This document shows positions 23,344-28,738 of a stretch of DNA of 29,078 nucleotides, in pieces (position 1 is the stretch's first letter; every line of letters starts with the position of its first letter). Position numbers and translations under genes: made by a program. The notes below the pieces were generated by a model. It ran no database searches. It was not told where the DNA came from and saw nothing but the letters and a program-made list of their open reading frames with translations. This stretch comes from AC-37 sp036389105 (GTDB taxonomy: Bacteria; Actinomycetota; Thermoleophilia; Solirubrobacterales; Thermoleophilaceae): positions 1 through 29,078 of the forward strand of contig DASVQK010000160.1 of NCBI GenBank assembly GCA_036389105.1, given 5' to 3'.

Positions 23344-23706
23344 TCAGGCGGTTACGAGCGCCTCCTCCCGCAGGATTCGAGGTGTGCCCGTCTTCGCCGT
23401 CAGAAGCGCGGCCAGCGCGTGACGCTGGCGCGTCGTGAGGGTCCCGATCTGCTTGTTCTCGGGAAGCCCGAGCGACAGCAGCAACCGCCGGCACCTGGCC
23501 CGCCCCCAGCGCCGCTGGCTCATCAGGAGGTCGCTGATCTCCATGCTCGCGGCCTCCCACGGGCAGTCGAGGATCACCTCGGCGGCCGACGTCTCCTGCG
23601 ACGCAATCCTGCGCTTCAGGTCAGCCCTGGCCAGCCGGACACGGTTCGCGCGCTGGAGCGCGCGCAGGTGTTGCGGGGCAGCGGTCCTCACGGCGGTGTC
23701 GCCCAT
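23344..23706 (-). CDS. mihF: Actinobacterial-type integration host factor-like protein
   Basis: 120-residue basic protein. The helix ARADLKRRIASQETSAAEVI, then MEISDLLMSQRRWGRARCRR and a closing LTTRQRHALAALL, match the order of the mycobacterial IHF (mIHF) fold, in which a helix-two-turn-helix part binds DNA without sequence specificity and bends it. ATG at 23706 has a good Shine-Dalgarno (GGGGAGGA on the minus strand) a few bases before. The classic mihF gene lies near gmk and rpoZ; here it stands between a transporter and pyruvate kinase, so it may be a second, divergent copy. It has a DCPW segment and two cysteines that the mycobacterial protein, as I recall it, lacks. The symbol marks the family. 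Confidence 0.65.
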   Translation of the reverse strand: MGDTAVRTAAPQHLRALQRANRVRLARADLKRRIASQETSAAEVILDCPWEAASMEISDLLMSQRRWGRARCRRLLLSLGLPENKQIGTLTTRQRHALAALLTAKTGTPRILREEALVTA

Positions 23707-23869
23707 TCGTCCTCCCCAGACGGTTGTTCCCAGTACAAGTTCTCGGCACGCGGTACGAGGGCGACTCTCGTCCCGCTCCCTCGGCTCCCAATCCGATTCC
23801 GCGTGTCGCGACGGCCTCGGAAACCTACGCCCAAGGATCCCCGAAGGTCAACCGGGCAAACCGTGCCGC

Positions 23870-23894
23870 CCCGCTAAGAGCGGGCTTTTCTTTT
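23870..23894 (+). terminator. Intrinsic terminator upstream of pyk
   Basis: CCCGCT (23870-23875), a three-base loop and AGCGGG (23879-23884), followed by CTTTTCTTTTG. This is the only classic GC stem with a T-run that I found in the window. It works on the plus strand only, yet the nearest plus-strand gene ends almost 600 bases upstream. It may therefore end a small RNA or a long read-through from the MFS gene. Confidence 0.7.
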
Positions 23895-23924
23895 GCTCGC
23901 GAGCTTGTCCGATTTTGGACAAGC
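23895..23924. promoter_or_regulatory. Two perfect dyads upstream of pyk
   Basis: GCTCGCGAGC (23895-23904) is a perfect 10-bp palindrome. It shares its last two bases with an 8-bp inverted repeat, GCTTGTCC (23903-23910) and GGACAAGC (23917-23924), around GATTTT. No T-run follows the second, so an operator for a dimeric regulator about 80 bases before pyk is more likely than a terminator. Confidence 0.5.
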
Positions 23925-23990
23925 GTGGGAGCCACTCAGGTGGGGGACCGGGTGGCCTTGCGAACTCGGACACGGGACCCCCGGTGGGTG

Positions 23991-23996
23991 TATACC
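23991..23996 (+). promoter_or_regulatory. Candidate -10 element for pyk
   Basis: TATACC ends eight bases before ATG 24005. The match is fair and no Shine-Dalgarno lies between, so a leaderless or very short leader is possible. Confidence 0.3.
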
Positions 23997-24004
23997 TCCC
24001 CGAG

Positions 24005-25417
24005 ATGCGGTCAACGAAGATCGTGGCGACCATCGGACCGGCCTCGCGCGAGCCGGAGGTGCTGGACCGGATGGTCGAGGCGGGGATGGACGTCGCGCGG
24101 CTCAACTTCGCCCACGGCGACGTCGACGAGCACGCCGAGACCGTGGGGCTGGTGCGCGCGGCGTCGGAGCGCGTAGGCCGCCAAGTGGCGGTCCTCCAGG
24201 ACATCCCCGGCCCCAAGCTCCGGATCGGCCCGGTGGCCGGCGACGTGGCCCGGCTCGAGGTGGGCAGCAGCGTGCTGCTCACCGCCGAGAAGATCGAGGG
24301 CGACTCCGAGCGGCTGCCGGTGGCGTGGCCCGGGTTCTCGGAGCTCGTGGAGGCCGACGACGTGGTCTACCTCTCGGACGGCGCGATCCGCCTGCGGGTC
24401 CGCGACGTGCGGGAGGGCGAGGTCAGGGTGCTCGTGGAGGTGGGGGGGACCTGCGGCTCGCGCCAGGGGCTCAACCTTCCCAACGTCACGATGTCGCTCC
24501 CGGCCGTGAGCGACGACGACCTGCGGATGATCGACGCCGGGATCGAGATGGGCGTGGACCTCATGGCGCTCTCGTTCATCCGCAGCGGACGGGACCTGGA
24601 GCCGGTGCGCGAGCGGCTGCGCGCCCATGACAGCGACACGCCTGTGTTCGCCAAGATCGAGAAGCCGCAGGCGGCGTCCAACGCCGCGGAGATAGTCCGG
24701 GCGGCCGACGGGATCATGGTGGCCCGCGGGGACCTGGGCATCGAGCTGCCGATCGAGGAGGTGCCGCTGGTGCAGAAGCGGCTGCTGCACGAGGCCGGGC
24801 AGCAGGCCAAGCCGTCGATCACCGCCACGCAGATGCTCGAGTCGATGGTCAGCTCCACCCGGCCCACCCGCGCCGAGGTGGCCGACGTGGCCAACGCGAT
24901 CTTCGACGGCACCGACGCGGTGATGCTGTCCCAGGAGACCGCGATCGGCCGCGACCCCGCCGGGGCCGTGTCGATGATGGCCGCCATCGCCCGCGCCACC
25001 GAGCGCGAGCTGCCCTACTGGCGCATGCTCACCGAGCGCGGCCTGCGCGGCGGCGACGAGTCGGCCGCCATCGCGTTCGGCGCGGTCGGGGCGGTCTACC
25101 AGCTCGGCCTTAAGGCCCTGGTGTGCCCGACGCTCACGGGCCGCACCGCGCAGCTCATCTCCTCCCACCGCCCGCAGGTGCCCACCCTGGCGCTGTCCCG
25201 GCGGATCGAGGTGGTGCGCCGCTGCTGCATCTACTGGGGCGTGCGCGGCCAGCTCAGCGAGGAGCCGCACGACACCCCGGCGCTGCTCGAGGTGTGCGCC
25301 GAGGCGGCCAAGCAGGCCGGCCTTGTCGAGGCGGGCGACAAGATCGGCATCACCGCCGGCCTCCCCGCCCACCTGGCCGGCGGCACCAACCTCTTCAAGG
25401 TCCAGACGATCTCGTAG
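24005..25417 (+). CDS. pyk: Pyruvate kinase
   Basis: Last step of glycolysis: phosphoenolpyruvate and ADP to pyruvate and ATP. The 470-residue protein shows the full family order: TKIVATIGPASREPEVL, ARLNFAHG, DIPGPKLRIG, the B-domain, a catalytic Lys and metal-binding Glu in FAKIEK, IMVARGDLGIELP, ITATQMLESM, PTRAEVADVANAIFDGTDAVMLSQETAIG, and a C-terminal regulatory domain. Some core motifs differ from the usual text (DIPGPK for DLxGPK, KIEKPQAASN for KIENxxGxxN), so it may be a divergent subgroup. ATG 24005 is chosen because similarity begins there, though the frame is open from further upstream. A weak GC hairpin without a T-run follows the stop (25417-25438). Confidence 0.95.
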   Translation: MRSTKIVATIGPASREPEVLDRMVEAGMDVARLNFAHGDVDEHAETVGLVRAASERVGRQVAVLQDIPGPKLRIGPVAGDVARLEVGSSVLLTAEKIEGDSERLPVAWPGFSELVEADDVVYLSDGAIRLRVRDVREGEVRVLVEVGGTCGSRQGLNLPNVTMSLPAVSDDDLRMIDAGIEMGVDLMALSFIRSGRDLEPVRERLRAHDSDTPVFAKIEKPQAASNAAEIVRAADGIMVARGDLGIELPIEEVPLVQKRLLHEAGQQAKPSITATQMLESMVSSTRPTRAEVADVANAIFDGTDAVMLSQETAIGRDPAGAVSMMAAIARATERELPYWRMLTERGLRGGDESAAIAFGAVGAVYQLGLKALVCPTLTGRTAQLISSHRPQVPTLALSRRIEVVRRCCIYWGVRGQLSEEPHDTPALLEVCAEAAKQAGLVEAGDKIGITAGLPAHLAGGTNLFKVQTIS

Positions 25418-25453
25418 CCCCGTCCCTCGGCCGGGGGCGAATCCGGGGGTGGA

Positions 25454-25486
25454 TGCACTTAGTCTCGCTATGCGAGATCAAATGCA
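25454..25486. promoter_or_regulatory. 33-bp dyad over the start of the DUF559 gene
   Basis: TCTCGC (25463-25468) and GCGAGA (25472-25477) form a perfect inverted repeat around TAT. The symmetry runs on to TGCA at both ends (25454-25457 and 25483-25486): of 15 arm pairs 12 are Watson-Crick, one is G-T and two are mismatches. It overlaps a -10-like TAGTCT (25460-25465) and both possible start codons, a natural place for auto-repression. It is clearly richer in A and T than its surroundings. Confidence 0.6.
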
Positions 25487-25988
25487 ACCACGTGCCGCAC
25501 GGGTCGCTTCGCTGGCGCGTCGGCAGCATGGAGTCGTCGCCCACACTGGAGCGGGTATGGGAAGAGGCCCACGGCTGCACATTCTCGATGTTCGCGCGGT
25601 GGAGGCGACTATCGGCCGCAACCCTGGGCGGCGCGGCGTGAAACCGCTGGCGGCGCTGGTAGAGCGTCGCTTGGAGCCGCCGCCGGTGCGGTCGGAGCTC
25701 GAGCGCGACTTCCTGGACCTCTGTCGCGAGGAAGGCCTGCCGGACCCGGTCGTCAACTCCGTAGTCGCCGGCTTCGAGGTGGACATGGCGTGGCCGGAAC
25801 GGAAGCTCATAGTGGAGCTCGACGGGCGCGGCTATCACGAGAGCGCCAGGGCTTTCGAGGAGGACCGCAAGCGCGACGCGGTCCTGCAGCTGGCCGGCTA
25901 CCGGGTGCTGCGGGTGACCTGGCGGCGGTTGCGCGACGAGGCGGGCGAGGTCGCCAGGGAGATCCGGGCCTTCCTCATTGCTCGATGA
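25482..25988 (+). CDS. DUF559 (Vsr-like) nuclease-domain protein, internally deleted AbiEi-fusion remnant
   Basis: 168 residues from ATG 25482 (ATG 25470 is an alternative). The C-terminal part is a DUF559 domain of the PD-(D/E)xK nuclease fold: RSELERDFLDLC, D101 in FEVDMAWPE, E112 and D114 in ELDG, then the YHESARAFEEDRKRD and YRVLRVTWRR helices. The head, RVASLARRQHGVVAHTGAG, looks like the first helix of the AbiEi-type winged-helix domain usually fused to DUF559. The text then jumps to LDVRAVEATIGRNPGRRG, which in full-length proteins lies just before DUF559. Some 110-130 residues of the middle thus appear lost in frame. Whether it still works is open. The 3' end overlaps the convergent SPT-like gene by 14 bases. 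Confidence 0.72.
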   Translation: MQPRAARVASLARRQHGVVAHTGAGMGRGPRLHILDVRAVEATIGRNPGRRGVKPLAALVERRLEPPPVRSELERDFLDLCREEGLPDPVVNSVVAGFEVDMAWPERKLIVELDGRGYHESARAFEEDRKRDAVLQLAGYRVLRVTWRRLRDEAGEVAREIRAFLIAR

Positions 25989-27216
25989 CCGACCGGCAGC
26001 GCTCGAACACGCCCAGCGCCCGGTCGAGGTGCTCGTGCTCGTGGGTCGCCATCACGCTGGTGCGGAGCAGCGCGCCCCCGCGCTCCACCGCGGGATAGAG
26101 CGCGACGTTGGTGTAGACGCCGCCGTCGTACAGCGCCTTCCACAGGAGCGCGGCCTTCCAGTCGTCGCCCACCAGCACCGGCACCACCGGTGTCACGATC
26201 TCGGAGCCGTCCGGCGCCACGGCCCCGCTGCGCACCACGCGGAAGCCCAGCGACTCGAGACCGCGCTCGAGGTACTTGGCGTTGTCGGCCAGCCGCGCCA
26301 GCAGCCGCGGCCCCTCGTCGGAGCGGATGATCCGGACGGCCTCCAGGGCCGCGCCCACGGCGGCGGGAACGGCGGCCGCCGTGAACATGAACGCGCGCGA
26401 CTGGAGCCGCAGGAACTCGATCACGTCGGCGGGCCCGGCGATGAACCCGCCGCAGCTCGCGAGCGACTTGGAGAAGGTGCCCATCCGCAGGTCCACCGCG
26501 TCCTCGGCGGCCAGCGCCTCGCTGGCGCCCGCGCCACGCGCGCCCAGCACCCCGACGCCGTGCGCCTCGTCCACCATGAACCGCGCGCCTTGCGCCCGGC
26601 ACAGCTCCGCCACCCGCGGCACGTCGCACACGTCGCCCTCCATCGAGAACACGCCGTCCACCACCACGAGCACGCCGCCGCCGTCCTCGGCCGCCCGCGC
26701 GAGCATCGACTCGAGCTTGTCCAGCCGGTGGTGGCGGAACGGGCGCAGCTTGGCCCGCGACATCATCACGCCGTCCATGATCGAGGCGTGGTCGCCGGAG
26801 TCGCAGATCACGGTGTCCCCCGGCGCCAGCAGCGTCGACAGGCAGCCCACGTTGGCCTGGTAGCCCGTGGTGAACGCCAGCGCGGCCTCGGTGCCCATCC
26901 AGTCCGCCAGCTCGCGCTCGAGCTCCAGGTGGAGCGGCACGGTGCCGTTCAGGAAGCGCGAGCCGGTCAGGGCGGTCCCGTAGCGGTCGAGCGCCGCCCG
27001 CGCGGCGTCCTTCACGCGCGGGTCGCGCGTCAGGCCCAGGTAGTTGTTGGACCCGAGCATCACCCGCTCGGCGCCCTCCATCGCCACCACCGGCCCGGCC
27101 TCGCCCTCGAGCAGCCGGAAGTACGGCATGACGTCCGCCTCGCGGGCCGCGCGGAGCAGCTCCAGGCGCTCGTGAGTGCGCGCCTTCTCGAACAGGTCGG
27201 TAACGGTCTGCGCCAT
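25975..27216 (-). CDS. spt: Alpha-oxoamine synthase, serine palmitoyltransferase-like
   Basis: 413-residue PLP enzyme that joins an acyl thioester to an amino acid with loss of CO2. Typical family text: MLGSNNYLGLT, TGSRFLNGTVPLHLELERELA, TTGYQANVG, GDHASIMDG, and D216 and H219 in VDEAHGVG. The PLP lysine is K250 in GTFSKSLAS. GTFSKS is typical of serine palmitoyltransferases, whereas 8-amino-7-oxononanoate synthase, 2-amino-3-ketobutyrate ligase and 5-aminolevulinate synthase have GKA-type text. SPT makes 3-ketosphinganine, the first step to sphingolipids. Start ATG 27216; an AGGGG lies about 12 bases upstream. The large open frame upstream on this strand is antisense to the acyltransferase gene. 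The divergent neighbour supports a lipid role; other oxoamine products remain possible. Confidence 0.75.
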   Translation of the reverse strand: MAQTVTDLFEKARTHERLELLRAAREADVMPYFRLLEGEAGPVVAMEGAERVMLGSNNYLGLTRDPRVKDAARAALDRYGTALTGSRFLNGTVPLHLELERELADWMGTEAALAFTTGYQANVGCLSTLLAPGDTVICDSGDHASIMDGVMMSRAKLRPFRHHRLDKLESMLARAAEDGGGVLVVVDGVFSMEGDVCDVPRVAELCRAQGARFMVDEAHGVGVLGARGAGASEALAAEDAVDLRMGTFSKSLASCGGFIAGPADVIEFLRLQSRAFMFTAAAVPAAVGAALEAVRIIRSDEGPRLLARLADNAKYLERGLESLGFRVVRSGAVAPDGSEIVTPVVPVLVGDDWKAALLWKALYDGGVYTNVALYPAVERGGALLRTSVMATHEHEHLDRALGVFERCRSVIEQ

Positions 27217-27222
27217 TGGGAG

Positions 27223-27228
27223 TAGGTT
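27223..27228 (+). promoter_or_regulatory. Candidate -10 element in the divergent spt/acyltransferase gap
   Basis: TAGGTT ends exactly six bases before GTG 27235, within the 18 bases that separate the two divergent start codons. It fits a leaderless start for the acyltransferase gene and would put any polymerase there over the spt start. Confidence 0.45.
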
Positions 27229-27234
27229 CCCCTC

Positions 27235-28362
27235 GTGCCGGTAGACGTCCGTCCAGTCAGCTCCAAGGCGGAGCTGAAGCGCTTCATACGCCTGCCCTGG
27301 CGGATCTATCGTAACGAGCCGCTGTGGGTCCCCCCGCTCGTGTTCGAGCGCAGGCGATTCCTCGACCGCGGCAAGAACCCGTTCTTCGGCCACGGCGAGG
27401 CCGAGTACTTCGTCGCCTGGCGCGACGGCGAGGCGGTGGGCCGGATCACCGCCCAGATCGACCACGACTTCAACCGCTTCCACGGCAACCGCTGGGGCAT
27501 GTTCGGGTTCTTCGAGTCCGAGGACGACCCCGAGGTGGCCGCCGCCCTGCTGGGCGCCGCCGAGGCCTGGCTGCGCGAGCGCGACCGCGACCGCATGGTG
27601 GGCCCGATGGACTTCACGATGAACGACGAGTCCGGCATCGTGATCGAGGGCTTCGACCTGCCGCCGATGGTCAAGCAGCCCTACCACCCGCGCTACTACC
27701 AGGGCCTGGTGGAGGGAGCGGGCCTGACCAAGGCGCAGGACATGTTCATGTGGAACCTCGAGGTGACCGACCGCGACAGGGTCCTCCCGGTCATCTGGGA
27801 GATGGCCGAGCAGCTCGAGCCCAAGCACGGCATCACCCTGCGCAAGCTCGACAAGCGCAGGATCGAGGACGAGTTCGACACCTTCCTCGAGATCTACAAC
27901 GTGGCCTGGAGCACGAACTGGGCGTTCGTCCCGATCAGCCGCGAGGAGATCGCCCACACCGCCAGGGAGATGAAGCCGATCCTGGACGAGGACTGGCTGA
28001 TGGCCTGCGACACGCCCGACGGCACCACCGTGGGCATCGCGCTGACGATCCCCGACGTGAACCAGGTCTTCAAGCGGATGAACGGCCGGATCCTGCCGTT
28101 CGGCTGGGCCAAGTTCCTCTGGTACAAGCCGCGGGTGAACCGTGTGCGGGTGGGTTTCCTCGGCGTCCTGCCCGAGTACCAGCACACCGGCATCGCCGCG
28201 GCGATGTACGCCGAGCACTTCCGGATGGCCGCGGTGAAGCCCCAGCACGGCGGCGAGATGGGCTGGATACTCGAGAGCAACGAGGCGATGAACCGCGGCA
28301 TGGAGGCCATGGGCGGCCGGATCGTCAAGCGCTACCGGGTGTACGAGCGGGTTTTCGCTTAG
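27235..28362 (+). CDS. GNAT-like acyltransferase, possible bacterial ceramide synthase
   Basis: 375-residue soluble protein of a GNAT-related family. It begins with FIRLPWRIYRNEPLWVPPL, continues with GFFESEDDPEVAAALLGAAE, GPMDFTMNDESGIVIEGFD and PYHPRYYQGLVEGAGL, and ends in a GNAT-like domain with VRVGFLGVLPEYQHTGIAAA and ILESNEAMNRGMEAMGGRI. From memory, the bacterial ceramide synthase of Caulobacter belongs to this kind of protein and sits near serine palmitoyltransferase. The SPT-like gene is the immediate divergent neighbour, so N-acylation of a sphingoid base is a reasonable hypothesis. Many family members are uncharacterised. GTG 27235 starts just after a -10-like hexamer without a ribosome site. 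Confidence 0.7.
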   Translation: MPVDVRPVSSKAELKRFIRLPWRIYRNEPLWVPPLVFERRRFLDRGKNPFFGHGEAEYFVAWRDGEAVGRITAQIDHDFNRFHGNRWGMFGFFESEDDPEVAAALLGAAEAWLRERDRDRMVGPMDFTMNDESGIVIEGFDLPPMVKQPYHPRYYQGLVEGAGLTKAQDMFMWNLEVTDRDRVLPVIWEMAEQLEPKHGITLRKLDKRRIEDEFDTFLEIYNVAWSTNWAFVPISREEIAHTAREMKPILDEDWLMACDTPDGTTVGIALTIPDVNQVFKRMNGRILPFGWAKFLWYKPRVNRVRVGFLGVLPEYQHTGIAAAMYAEHFRMAAVKPQHGGEMGWILESNEAMNRGMEAMGGRIVKRYRVYERVFA

Positions 28363-28376
28363 AGCGCACAGGGGCT

Positions 28377-28394
28377 GCCGGGAGCGGTCCCGGC
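28377..28394 (+). terminator. GC-rich hairpin after the acyltransferase gene
   Basis: GCCGGGA (28377-28383) pairs perfectly with TCCCGGC (28388-28394) around GCGG, 14 bases after the stop. No T-run follows, so it is a possible weak or factor-assisted terminator or an RNA-stabilising stem. Confidence 0.35.
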
Positions 28395-28410
28395 CATCCC
28401 GGGGGGCGGG

Positions 28411-28416
28411 TACACT
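28411..28416 (+). promoter_or_regulatory. Candidate -10 element for the gene at 28427
   Basis: TACACT (TAnnnT) lies ten bases before ATG 28427, preceded by a G-run. No ribosome site is seen between, so the leader would be absent or a few bases long. Confidence 0.4.
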
Positions 28417-28426
28417 CGCCGCTCTC

Positions 28427-28738
28427 ATGGAGGAGGAAGCCGCCATCCCGCCGGCCGAGCCGGCCGCCACCGGCGACCGCGACGAGCCGCGGAACCTGCC
28501 GGTGCTGGCCGAGCCGCGGGTGGTCGAGCCCGCCCCCGAGGCTCCGCTCGCCGCGCCCGTGGTCGCCGCCACGGGGGGCTTCCTGGCCGGTCTGGCCGCC
28601 ATCGTCCTCCTGCGGGCCCTGCGCGCGCGGCCGCGGCGCTTCGGCATCGTGCCGCGACGCAAGAGCCGCGCCGAGCGTGCGCTGGAGATCGCCGCCTCGC
28701 GCTCGTTCCTCGTGGACGTCCACGTCGTCAAGCGATAG
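28427..28738 (+). CDS. Small single-pass membrane protein, hypothetical
   Basis: 103 residues: an acidic, proline/alanine-rich head, one hydrophobic segment (about residues 44-63, AAPVVAATGGFLAGLAAIVL), then a very basic stretch (RALRARPRRF, PRRKSRAER) that should stay in the cytoplasm, and a short conserved-looking end (SFLVDVHVVKR). No family was recognised. Its TAG stop is directly followed by the TTG start of the glycosylase-like gene, so they are probably one transcript. Confidence 0.6.
   Translation: MEEEAAIPPAEPAATGDRDEPRNLPVLAEPRVVEPAPEAPLAAPVVAATGGFLAGLAAIVLLRALRARPRRFGIVPRRKSRAERALEIAASRSFLVDVHVVKR

Larger units (their letters stand above)
23707..24004. other. Non-coding stretch between ihf-like gene and pyk
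   Basis: 298 bases without a convincing gene. It should hold the ihf-like promoter (minus strand) and the pyk promoter (plus strand). On the plus strand it has several local stems (for example ACGAG 23755-23759 with CTCGT 23767-23771), a possible long-range pairing of CGGCACG (from 23744) with CGTGCCG (about 23861-23867), an intrinsic terminator and two perfect dyads. The frame of pyk is open through it, but shows no similarity upstream of the ATG. Confidence 0.6.

Noticed and set aside
23707..23900. tRNA gene or c-di-GMP riboswitch between the ihf-like gene and pyk.
   Set aside because: No T-loop GTTCGA-type sequence or cloverleaf on either strand; a GGGCAAACC stretch recalls the c-di-GMP-I motif but the rest of the motif is missing.
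23435..24004. In-frame open extension upstream of pyruvate kinase.
   Set aside because: Runs opposite the ihf-like gene and through a terminator and dyads; pyruvate kinase similarity starts exactly at ATG 24005.
26958..26972. Further CCGGTCAGG copy as a regulatory site.
   Set aside because: It lies inside the SPT-like coding sequence, where codon choice explains it.
27217..28731. Minus-strand open extension that would make the SPT-like protein more than 900 residues long.
   Set aside because: Antisense to the acyltransferase gene and without domain similarity; family similarity begins shortly after ATG 27216.
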